22,736 nucleotides of DNA from 13-1-40CM-70-15 sp964641215 (lineage in GTDB: Bacteria; Gemmatimonadota; Gemmatimonadetes; Gemmatimonadales; GWC2-71-9): positions 1 to 22,736 of the forward strand of contig CAZXKD010000025.1 of assembly GCA_964641215.1 (NCBI GenBank), given 5' to 3'. Below the pieces are notes generated by a model. The model searched no databases and was not told the DNA's origin. It worked only from the letters and a program-made list of their open reading frames with translations. Shown here piece after piece: positions 7,336-15,786 of the stretch; position 1 is the first letter of the stretch; each line of letters begins with the position of its first letter. The translations under genes and the position numbers were made by a program.

Positions 7336-8872
7336 GGCGCGACCGACCGTGCGCATCCTCAGCCGCTACCTCCTGCGCCAGCACGCCGCGCCGTTCGGCT
7401 TCGCGCTGGCGGGGATCACCGCCTTCCTGCTCCTCCAACAGGTCGCCAAGCAGTTCGGCAACCTCGTGGGCAAGGGGCTGCCCTGGCACGTGATCGCCGA
7501 GGTGTTTGCGCTGTCGATCCCCTTCATCATCGCGATGACGCTGCCGATGGCCGTGCTGGTCGCCGTGCTCTACACCTTCAGCCGGCTCGCCGCGGACAAC
7601 GAGATCACGGCCATGAAGGCCAGCGGCATCAGCTTCGCGCGCCTCGTCACCCCGGTGCTCGGCGGTGCGGCCACGATCGCGCTGTGCGCGCTGCTGTGGA
7701 ACGACCAGCTGCTGCCGCGCGCCAATCACCGCCTGCGCACCCTGCTCGTCGACATCACGCGCAAGAAGCCGTCCTTTTCACTCAAGGAGCAAGTGATCAA
7801 CGAGGTCATTCAGGGCCAGTTCTTTTTGCGCGCGGCGCGCATCGACCCGGCCACGAACCGACTCAAGGATGTGACGATCTACGACCTGGAGGACGCCGAC
7901 CGCCGCCGGATCATCGCGGCCGACAGCGGCCGCATGGCTTATACCCCCGGCGGAACCGATTTGTACCTCACGTTGCTCGACGGAGACATCCAGGAGGTCA
8001 AGCGGGCCCAGCCCACCCAATTCAACCGTACCTTCTTCCGCGTCAACCGCATCCGTGTGGCGGGTATCCAGAACAACCTGGAGCGCACCGAGAACGACAC
8101 CTACCGGGGCGACCGGGAGATGACCGTGTGCCGGATGGAACGCGAGGTGGCGATGGCGCGTCTGGACGAAACGCGGGCCCATCGCCAGGCGAGCTGGGCC
8201 ATGGCCGCCGACCTGCACCGCCTAGCCGGCCTGGCGCCCCCTCCGATCACCCCCGACAGCTTGAACAGCGACCCGCCGCCGGGCCCCTATTGCCGCTTCT
8301 GGCAGAGAGTGGTCGGCTGGGTGTTGCCGAGGGAGGCCGACGCGCAGACGCCGGCGCCCGCGCGTCGCCCGCCCCCGCCTCCCCACGCCTTCCCCACGCT
8401 CCAACCCGCGCCCGTGTCGCCACTCATCACGCCCAGCGCCGGAGTCGGGGAAGAGACGCGAGTGAGGGGCGCGCGCCAGCGCGCCGCGACGTACGAGGTG
8501 GAGATTCAGAAGAAGCTCGCGCTCGCCGCGGCGTGCATCGTCTTCGCGCTGATCGGGATCCCGGTAGCGCTGCGGTTCCCTCGCGGCGGCGCCGGCCTCG
8601 TGATTGGCACGAGCGTGGTCGTGTTCGCCATTTATTACATCGGACTGATCGGCGGGGAAGACCTCGGCGACCGGCTCATTCTGTCGCCGTTCCTCGCGAT
8701 GTGGACGCCGAATCTGATCTGCGGCGCAGTCGGTCTGGTCGGCTTGTGGGTGGTACGCAGCCAAGGCAGCACGGCGCGCGGCGGCGACTGGTCCGACGTG
8801 AAGGAGCTGCTAGTCGGCTGGCTGCGGCGGGAGCGGGGAGCGGAAGCGGGAGGGGCGGGAGGGGCAGCATGA
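7334..8872 (+). CDS. lptF: LptF-like permease of the LPS export ABC transporter
   Basis: LptF pairs with LptG in the inner membrane; with LptB it extracts lipopolysaccharide and passes it to the periplasmic Lpt bridge. This copy has 512 residues, long for the family (usually about 350-400). Predicted membrane segments lie near 20-38, 55-82, 105-122, 395-413, 420-440 and 452-474, with a periplasmic domain between the third and fourth. The family block DNEITAMKASGIS is at 88-100. The excess length is an insert around 270-385 containing a proline-rich run (340-362), plus a Gly/Ala-rich tail. The ATG at 7334 has GGAG 11 nt upstream. However, GTG at 7349 gives VRILSRYLLRQ, which aligns with the LptG start MRTLDRYVLRE and sits correctly behind the TATAAT box; it may be the true start. 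The stop overlaps lptG by ATGA. Confidence 0.93.
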   Translation: MARPTVRILSRYLLRQHAAPFGFALAGITAFLLLQQVAKQFGNLVGKGLPWHVIAEVFALSIPFIIAMTLPMAVLVAVLYTFSRLAADNEITAMKASGISFARLVTPVLGGAATIALCALLWNDQLLPRANHRLRTLLVDITRKKPSFSLKEQVINEVIQGQFFLRAARIDPATNRLKDVTIYDLEDADRRRIIAADSGRMAYTPGGTDLYLTLLDGDIQEVKRAQPTQFNRTFFRVNRIRVAGIQNNLERTENDTYRGDREMTVCRMEREVAMARLDETRAHRQASWAMAADLHRLAGLAPPPITPDSLNSDPPPGPYCRFWQRVVGWVLPREADAQTPAPARRPPPPPHAFPTLQPAPVSPLITPSAGVGEETRVRGARQRAATYEVEIQKKLALAAACIVFALIGIPVALRFPRGGAGLVIGTSVVVFAIYYIGLIGGEDLGDRLILSPFLAMWTPNLICGAVGLVGLWVVRSQGSTARGGDWSDVKELLVGWLRRERGAEAGGAGGAA

Positions 8873-9963
8873 GAACCCTCGACCGCTACGTGCTGCGCGA
8901 ATGGGCCGTGGTGTTCCTCGTCGTGATGATCGGCTTTCCCGTCCTGGTCATCGTCATCGACTTCACCGACAAGCTGGACCGGTATCTCGGACGGGGGATG
9001 TCGAAAGGCACTGTGGCGCTGGCGTACCTCTTCGCCGTCCCCGAGATCATGTTCCTCGTGCTGCCCGCGGCGGTGCTGTTCGCGACCGTGTTCATCGTGG
9101 GCTCGCTGGGGCGACACTCGGAGATCACCGCGGCGAAAGCCTCGGGCGTGTCGTTCCACCGCCTGGTGCGTCCGCTGTACCTGATCGCCGTGGCGGCGTT
9201 CCTCGCGGGCGTAGTGCTCGGCGAGGTCTCACCGGTGTCGTCGAACCGCAAGGAGGAGCTACTCGGCGAGAAGCAGATCCGGTCCACCTCGGCGCGCAAC
9301 AACTTCGTTTACCGGGCGGACGGCGGCTGGGTGTACGCCATCGCCGCGCTGCAGGTCACCACGCACAGCATGACCGACCTGATCCTGGAGCGCGAAGGGA
9401 CGGGAGCGGAGTACCCCACGATCATCGTTGCCGCCCAGCGGGCCCTGTACGACACCGCCGGAGCCAGGCACGGCGCCGGGCGGTGGTCGCTGCAGCGCGG
9501 GTCGTTGCGCTATCTGCTCGGCCCCAACCAGGAGCTCGCGTTCAGTTTCGACGCGCTGCGCACGCGGGCGACGCTGCAGGAAACGCCGCAGGCCCTGCTG
9601 GCCGAGCCCACGGCGCCCGACGCGATGCGCTACGCCGAGCTGGGACGCTACATCGACGCGCTGGCCCGCAGCGGCTCGGACACGCGCAAGCTGGCGGTGG
9701 AGCGGGCCCTCAAGCTCGCGATCCCGTTCATCTGCATTGTGGTGGCGTTGTTCGGCGCGCCGCTGGCGGTGAGCACGCCCAGCAGCGGTCCCGCCTGGGG
9801 CGTAGGCGTGAGCCTGGCCACGACGTTCGTGGCGCTGCTCATGTTCCAATTGGCCAAGGCGGTGGGCGCGGGCGGGGTGCTGCCGCCTCTGCTGGCCGCC
9901 TGGTTTCCCAACCTGCTGTTCGGCGCCGGGGCGGCGTGGCTATTGAAGCGGACGCGGACGTGA
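8869..9963 (+). CDS. lptG: LptG-like permease of the LPS export ABC transporter
   Basis: This 364-residue YjgP/YjgQ-family permease is the partner of LptF in the LptB2FG complex that powers LPS transport. The N-terminus MRTLDRYVLREW is typical. Membrane segments are visible near 12-32, 48-80 and 100-120, with three more in the last 90 residues around a periplasmic jellyroll-type domain. The family block GRHSEITAAKASGVSF is at 81-96. The start ATG at 8869 overlaps the lptF TGA (ATGA) and has GGAGG at 8858-8862, 6 nt upstream, so the start is well supported. No lptA, lptB or lptC is in the window. The gene ends four bases before a long hairpin. Confidence 0.95.
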   Translation: MRTLDRYVLREWAVVFLVVMIGFPVLVIVIDFTDKLDRYLGRGMSKGTVALAYLFAVPEIMFLVLPAAVLFATVFIVGSLGRHSEITAAKASGVSFHRLVRPLYLIAVAAFLAGVVLGEVSPVSSNRKEELLGEKQIRSTSARNNFVYRADGGWVYAIAALQVTTHSMTDLILEREGTGAEYPTIIVAAQRALYDTAGARHGAGRWSLQRGSLRYLLGPNQELAFSFDALRTRATLQETPQALLAEPTAPDAMRYAELGRYIDALARSGSDTRKLAVERALKLAIPFICIVVALFGAPLAVSTPSSGPAWGVGVSLATTFVALLMFQLAKAVGAGGVLPPLLAAWFPNLLFGAGAAWLLKRTRT

Positions 9964-9966
9964 AGC

Positions 9967-10031
9967 CGTGAGCGGTGAGCGGTACGCGGTGAGCGGTCTG
10001 CCCGCTTACCGCGTACCGCTCACCGCTCACC
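9967..10031. terminator. Heptamer-built hairpin between convergent lptG and the TonB receptor gene
   Basis: The left arm is 9967-9996, the loop 9997-10001 and the right arm 10002-10031. 28 of 30 positions pair as Watson-Crick and one as G-U; the outermost position mismatches. The arms are successive 7-mers GGTGAGC, GGTGAGC, GGTACGC, GGTGAGC. On the plus strand GTTTCT follows the stem, a weak U-tract. The hairpin takes up nearly the whole 72-bp gap between two convergent genes, so it is probably a bidirectional terminator. It shares its right-arm sequence with the hairpin at 121-177 apart from one additional 7-mer. Confidence 0.75.
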
Positions 10032-10035
10032 GTTT

Positions 10036-13000
10036 CTAGAACGCGTACCGGGCGCCGAGCTGGAACACCCAGCGTGAGCCGAGGGAGTTCACCGTCACCT
10101 GATTCTTGATGGGCAGGTTGAGCGCGTAGGTGCCGCGCTGGTTCACGGCGTCATAGCCCGTCAAGCGGATCAGGTTCGTCTCCTCGTTCTGGCCGGTGAC
10201 GCGGATCAGGCCCCAGCTGCTGTTCAGGAAATTCAGGACGTTCAGCATGTCGGCGGTGATCTCCACCGATTGACCGCCGAGCGTGGGGACGACCTTGCTG
10301 ATCCGCGCGTTGAAGAAGTTCTGCCACGGGTTGCGGCAGGCGTTCCGCGGCAGGATGCGGCCGCGGTTGTTCTTCAAGCATCCCTCGCCGTTGATGAAGG
10401 CGTCGAGCGTGGTGAACTGCGCGGCCGACAAGCCCGAAATTTCGGTGGCATTCCGCGGCACATAGACCGCGTCGTTGCCGCTGAACCCGTCGGCGTTGAT
10501 GTCGCCGTTCACCACGTAGGTGAAGGGGGTGCCGGAGAGGCCGTTGTAGGTCAGCGAGAACCGGCTATCGAATGGCGCATCGACCGTGCCGCTCATGGTG
10601 ACCTTATGCGGCCGGTCGAAGAAAGAGGTCCGCAGGTTGGGGGAGGCGACCGTGCCGTCCAACACACCGAAGCGATAGTTGGAGCTGGTGATGTCCGAGG
10701 TGAACGAGCGAATGTCCAGCACGTGGGTGTAGGTGTAACTCGCCGCGAACTCGATCCCTTGCCCAAAGCGCTTCTGCAGCTGCACGGTGAGCGACGTGGA
10801 GCGGTCGCCGCTGGCGTTCGAGTTGCGGATGACGTCCAGGTATGTGCCCGTCACCCGTGTGGCCGTGGCGGCGCCGGTCCCGGCGTTGATAGTGCCGTAC
10901 ACGGGCCGGCCGGCCTCCCCGGCGGATGCCCCCTGGATGCCGACCAGGTTCACGTCGGAGAGCCGGAATTGGTTGATGGCCTTCGTGTACAGGAAGTCGA
11001 CCGTCCCCAACACCCCCCACCCCAGCTCCCGGTCCCCCCCGATCGCCAACTTCAGCGCCTGGGGGAACTTGAAGTTGTTGTCGAAATACACGATGCTGGG
11101 CCGACCGGCATTCGGCGCGGCGGCGCCGCAGCTGGTCGGCTGATTGTTCGGGTCCACCGTGAATGCTGGAACGTTCGCCCCGGTGCAGACCAGACTGGCC
11201 TGCTCCATGCCGGTGTTGCCGTAGGCGTTCGACAGCCACACGTAGGGCGGCCGGCCGCTGAAGATCCCCACCCCGCCGCGAACGATGGTCTGGCGATCCC
11301 CGGTCACGTCGTAGTTGAACCCCAGGCGCGGCGACCAGAGGATGTTGCCGCTCGGGAAGGAGCCGGTGTTGACTCCTTTGCCGCCGAGGGCCGGGAACGC
11401 GATGGTGTCGAGCGTCGGGTTGAACGCCGGCGATGGCTGCGAAGGAACGTCGATCCGCACCCCAGCCGTGAGCGTGAGCTTGGGCACCGGGGCAAACCGG
11501 TCCTCGGCGTAGAACCCGAACTGCTTCACGTTGAAGTCCGCGATCGGCCCGTCGGGGCGCTGTGCGGTCGGCAGCGCGCGCTCGAACCGGTTGGGCGTTC
11601 CGTTCGCCAGAGCGAGGGGGTCTGCGAAATTCCACACGCCGATGGACGCCGGGAAGAACACGTTCCGGAAATGGAAAAACTCATTGTGCGTCCCGACCGT
11701 GATCTGGTGCTCACCACGCGAGAAGGTGACGTTGTCCGTCACCTCGATCACGCGCTGGTCGAGGATGTTCGCCTGCGAGAACCGGTCGGCCCCCGCCGCG
11801 ACGTAGGTGTTCGGGCTGTTCCCGGCCACCAGGATCAGCGGACGCAGGTTCGGCAGCGCCCGGACGTCACTGATCGTGGTGTAACCCGCGATCAGCTCGT
11901 TGGAATAGCGGTTCCCCAGCAACGCGGTCCACTTGCCGCGCGCCGTCCTCGTCTTGTCCCTGGTGTTGTAGCCGCTGTTGGAGAGCTGGTAGCCGTCCCG
12001 GCCGTTGAACGGGGCCGTGTACTGGTGGATCAGAGTCGCCTTATTGGCGTTGACGAAGATCCCCGACACCTCGACGTGGCTGTTCGTGCCTAGCTCGTAG
12101 TTCAGCTTCCCGAACAGGTTTGTTTCCGGATTAGGGATGGTCGGCGCGGCGTAGGTCCCGGGGTCGAATCCGTACTGGGTGTTCAGGATGTTCCGGACGG
12201 AGTCGAAGCGCGCCGTGGTGATCCCAATGCCGGTGGTGTCCCCGCTGGCGCCGAGCTGGATGGCCGTCGCGAACGGCCGGGTATCGTGCCGGAAGTCGCC
12301 GGAGCCGAAGAAATGCAAGCGGTCTCGAATGATCGGGCCGCCGACCGAGAACCCGTACTGCTGTTGCTCGTAGCTCGCTACTGGCGCCTTCACGCCAGCC
12401 GTGTCCTTGCCCACAAAGTTTTGATTCTGCGTGTAGGCGAACGCGGAGCCGTGAAAGACGTTCTCGCCGGACTTGGTGACGGCGTTCACGAGCCCGCCGA
12501 CGAAGCCGCCCTGGCGCACGTCAAACGGCGCGATCTGGATCTGGTACTCCTTCACCGACTCGAGGGACAGGGGCCGCGCGTTGACGGTGCCGCCGGGCGT
12601 CCCATTGGTCGAGCCGAGATTGAAGAGATCGTTGTTGGACGCGCCGTCGATCTGAATGTTGTTGAAGCGGTCGTTCTGCCCCGTCACGGACCGGCCCACG
12701 ATCTGCGGCGCCGTGCTCATGAAGTCGGTGAAGGAGCGGTTCAACGTCGGCAACCGGTGGATCGCCCGGTCGGAGAGAAACGTGGAGGCACCCGTGCGAG
12801 CCGGGGAGACGAGCGGATCGGACTCGGCATTCACGGTGATCCCCGACACCTGGACCGCCGCCCGCTTCAGGGCCAGGTCGAGCACGAAGCGCTGCCCCAG
12901 CACCAGGCTGAAGGCCGTGGACGTCTTGGGCTCGAAGCCCAGCGCCCGCGCCGTCACACTATATGGGCCGCCGATCGACACGTTCTCGAGGCTATAGCTG

Positions 13001-13206
13001 CCGTCGTCCCGCGTCCGGACCGCATGCCGCTCGCCCGTGGCCGCGTTGATGAGTGTGAGCTCGGCGAGGGCCACTGGGGCGCCCGACTCATCGGTGATGC
13101 GTCCCGTGACCGCCGCCGTGGTGACGCCCTGCGCCGCCGCCGGCCGGGCTGCACCGAGAACGGCCGTCACTAGCAGCAACCCAACCGACCAGACGTTCCG
13201 TTTCAT
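10036..13206 (-). CDS. Oar-like TonB-dependent outer-membrane receptor
   Basis: This 1056-residue outer-membrane receptor belongs to the large TonB-dependent group with an N-terminal carboxypeptidase-regulatory-like domain. A signal peptide ends AAA|Gln26. Residues about 29-95 form the regulatory-like beta domain (VTGRITDESGAPVALAELTL, then DDGSYSLENV). A plug region follows at about 130-250, where LPTLNRSFTDFMSTAPQI and the Asn-rich IQIDGASNNDLFNLG are visible. The rest is a 22-strand-type barrel with long loops and the C-terminal aromatic RYAF expected by the BAM machinery. The ATG at 13206 has GGAG at 13218-13215 with 8 nt spacing, which fixes the start over a TTG 17 codons upstream. The ligand cannot be told; no SusD-like partner is adjacent. 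The upstream permease on the same strand ends 79 bp away. Confidence 0.93.
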   Translation of the reverse strand: MKRNVWSVGLLLVTAVLGAARPAAAQGVTTAAVTGRITDESGAPVALAELTLINAATGERHAVRTRDDGSYSLENVSIGGPYSVTARALGFEPKTSTAFSLVLGQRFVLDLALKRAAVQVSGITVNAESDPLVSPARTGASTFLSDRAIHRLPTLNRSFTDFMSTAPQIVGRSVTGQNDRFNNIQIDGASNNDLFNLGSTNGTPGGTVNARPLSLESVKEYQIQIAPFDVRQGGFVGGLVNAVTKSGENVFHGSAFAYTQNQNFVGKDTAGVKAPVASYEQQQYGFSVGGPIIRDRLHFFGSGDFRHDTRPFATAIQLGASGDTTGIGITTARFDSVRNILNTQYGFDPGTYAAPTIPNPETNLFGKLNYELGTNSHVEVSGIFVNANKATLIHQYTAPFNGRDGYQLSNSGYNTRDKTRTARGKWTALLGNRYSNELIAGYTTISDVRALPNLRPLILVAGNSPNTYVAAGADRFSQANILDQRVIEVTDNVTFSRGEHQITVGTHNEFFHFRNVFFPASIGVWNFADPLALANGTPNRFERALPTAQRPDGPIADFNVKQFGFYAEDRFAPVPKLTLTAGVRIDVPSQPSPAFNPTLDTIAFPALGGKGVNTGSFPSGNILWSPRLGFNYDVTGDRQTIVRGGVGIFSGRPPYVWLSNAYGNTGMEQASLVCTGANVPAFTVDPNNQPTSCGAAAPNAGRPSIVYFDNNFKFPQALKLAIGGDRELGWGVLGTVDFLYTKAINQFRLSDVNLVGIQGASAGEAGRPVYGTINAGTGAATATRVTGTYLDVIRNSNASGDRSTSLTVQLQKRFGQGIEFAASYTYTHVLDIRSFTSDITSSNYRFGVLDGTVASPNLRTSFFDRPHKVTMSGTVDAPFDSRFSLTYNGLSGTPFTYVVNGDINADGFSGNDAVYVPRNATEISGLSAAQFTTLDAFINGEGCLKNNRGRILPRNACRNPWQNFFNARISKVVPTLGGQSVEITADMLNVLNFLNSSWGLIRVTGQNEETNLIRLTGYDAVNQRGTYALNLPIKNQVTVNSLGSRWVFQLGARYAF

Positions 13207-13260
13207 GGGGGGATCTCCGCAGAGAGTGCCAGGGCAATGCGACTGAGCTAAGGGCAAGGT

Positions 13261-13285
13261 AATGTGTTCCGTGCTGCAGGGGCCG

Positions 13286-13289
<4 letters not shown>
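13261..13289 (-). promoter_or_regulatory. Candidate promoter for the TonB receptor gene
   Basis: On the minus strand TTGACG (13289-13284, five of six consensus bases) is followed after 17 bp by CACATT (13266-13261, three of six). The -35 box overlaps the TGA stop of the permease. Transcription would begin near 13254, leaving a leader of roughly 47 nt carrying the GGAG ribosome-binding site. The -10 match is weak, so this is tentative. Confidence 0.35.
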
Positions 13290-14838
<1,549 letters not shown>

Positions 14839-14848
14839 GAGGTTCGGG

Positions 14849-14856
14849 AATATACA
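14849..14856. promoter_or_regulatory. AT island in the divergent permease/ctaA start region
   Basis: In the 29-bp gap between the divergent start codons (14838 minus, 14868 plus) lies AATATACA. On the minus strand it reads TATATT (14854-14849), 10 nt from the permease ATG. On the plus strand TATACA (14851-14856) lies 11 nt from the ctaA ATG. Both spacings would give nearly leaderless transcripts. No good -35 boxes are visible. The same AATATA core occurs in the sprA/lptF divergent gap. Confidence 0.4.
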
Positions 14857-14867
14857 TTTCGCGACCC

Positions 14868-15719
14868 ATGACGCGACGGTTCACGCGGCTCGCCTGGGCG
14901 GCCGCGGTGTGCACCTACCTGCTCATCATCCTCGGCGCCATCGTCCGCATCACCGGCTCCGGCCTCGGCTGCGGAGAGCACTGGCCCTTGTGCAACGGCC
15001 GGCTCTTCCCACCGCTCGACCTCCCCACGGTGATCGAGTGGAGCCACCGGCTGGTGGCGGGGCTGGTAACGATACTGGTTACGGCGCTCGCTGGCTGGGC
15101 TTGGTGGCTGAGACGGGGAGCAGGGAGCAGTGAGCAGCACCCGCCGGACTGGGCAGCCTACGTCGCACTCGGCCTGCTCGCACTCCAAGTGGCGCTTGGC
15201 GCGATCGCGGTGAAGCTGTCGCTGCCGCCCTGGACCGTGATCCTCCACCTCGGCGCGGCGATGCTGCTGCTCGCCGCTCTCTTGGTAGCTGCTCGGGAAG
15301 CCCCGCTTTCCCCAGGCTTCCGCCCGGGGGCGACCGAGCTCGTGGCCCTCCTGCTCGGTTTTGCCACTGTCCTGCTCGGCGCCCTCACCGCCAATCTCGG
15401 CGCGGCGACGGCCTGCCTTGGGTTCCCGCTGTGCGCCGGACAACTCGGGCCCGACGGTAACTACTTACAGCACGTTCAGTTGATACACCGCCTGACGGCG
15501 TACGCACTGGCGGTCTACGTCGCGGTCTGGGCAGTGCGAACTCGCGCGCGTGGACCGATCGTGCTCCTCGCCCTCGTCGCCCTGCAGGTGACGATCGCTG
15601 CCGCGATGGTATTGCTCGGTCTGCCGATGGGGTTGCAGGCGGCGCATGTGGCAGCGGCGGCGGCGGTGTGGGGCGGGTTGGTCCTCGTAGCCCTGCCCCC
15701 CACCGCCGAGCCCTCCTGA
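14868..15719 (+). CDS. ctaA: Heme A synthase, COX15/CtaA family
   Basis: CtaA oxidises the C8 methyl of heme O to a formyl group, giving heme A for aa3/ba3-type terminal oxidases. The 283-residue protein has eight predicted membrane helices in two four-helix halves. Visible conserved features: VRITGSGLGC in helix 1 and its loop, Cys35 and Cys42 (the disulfide pair position known from Bacillus CtaA), Glu57 and His60 in EWSHRLVAG, His127 in VILHLGA, a second Cys pair at 183 and 189, His207 in LIHRLTAY and His260 in QAAHVAAA. All four heme-ligand histidines are present. No ctaB or oxidase subunits are in the window. A run of GGGAGCA-type heptamers is embedded in frame at 15116-15136 (codons about 83-90), in the loop between helices 2 and 3. 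The start is ATG 14868; no clear ribosome-binding site. Confidence 0.95.
   Translation: MTRRFTRLAWAAAVCTYLLIILGAIVRITGSGLGCGEHWPLCNGRLFPPLDLPTVIEWSHRLVAGLVTILVTALAGWAWWLRRGAGSSEQHPPDWAAYVALGLLALQVALGAIAVKLSLPPWTVILHLGAAMLLLAALLVAAREAPLSPGFRPGATELVALLLGFATVLLGALTANLGAATACLGFPLCAGQLGPDGNYLQHVQLIHRLTAYALAVYVAVWAVRTRARGPIVLLALVALQVTIAAAMVLLGLPMGLQAAHVAAAAAVWGGLVLVALPPTAEPS
15116..15136 (+). repeat. Three tandem heptamers inside ctaA
   Basis: GGGAGCA, GGGAGCA and GTGAGCA follow each other exactly. The 21 bp keep the frame and encode a short hydrophilic stretch (GAGSSEQ region) between two transmembrane helices. The third unit differs by one base from the GTGAGCG units in the intergenic hairpins. 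Confidence 0.7.
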
Positions 15720-15726
15720 AAACGCG

Positions 15727-15754
15727 AACGCCCGGAGCAGTGGCTCCGGGCGTT
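15727..15754. terminator. Bidirectional terminator between ctaA and the Ig-repeat lipoprotein gene
   Basis: A perfect 12-bp stem (15727-15738 with 15743-15754, AACGCCCGGAGC and complement) encloses a 4-nt loop. On the minus strand TTTT follows about 5 nt after the stem; on the plus strand the stem itself ends in GTT. The genes on both sides converge on it (ctaA stop 15719, lipoprotein stop 15787). Confidence 0.8.
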
Positions 15755-15786
15755 GCAGTCGCGCTGCGGGCAGCGTCAGCGCCTGC

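Noticed and set aside
7304..7729. N-terminal extension of sprA upstream of the ATG at 7303
   Set aside because: The extra 142 codons overlap the divergent lptF gene, are rich in charged residues, and would bury the signal peptide.
8317..8362. Second signal-peptide-like stretch in LptF (VVGWVLPREADAQ) resembling an Ala-x-Ala|Gln cleavage site
   Set aside because: It lies within the periplasmic insert and lacks a long hydrophobic core; the resemblance is probably chance.
7684..9963. A 759-codon plus-strand frame across lptF and lptG
   Set aside because: It is the alternative frame of lptF that later merges into the true lptG frame; only the part from 8869 is a real protein.
10270..12093. A 607-codon plus-strand frame opposite the TonB receptor
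   Set aside because: It has shadow composition and no motifs or ribosome-binding site, and the minus strand encodes a complete receptor.
13207..13257. TTG start 17 codons upstream for the TonB receptor
   Set aside because: The ATG at 13206 has a well-placed GGAG and begins a normal signal peptide.
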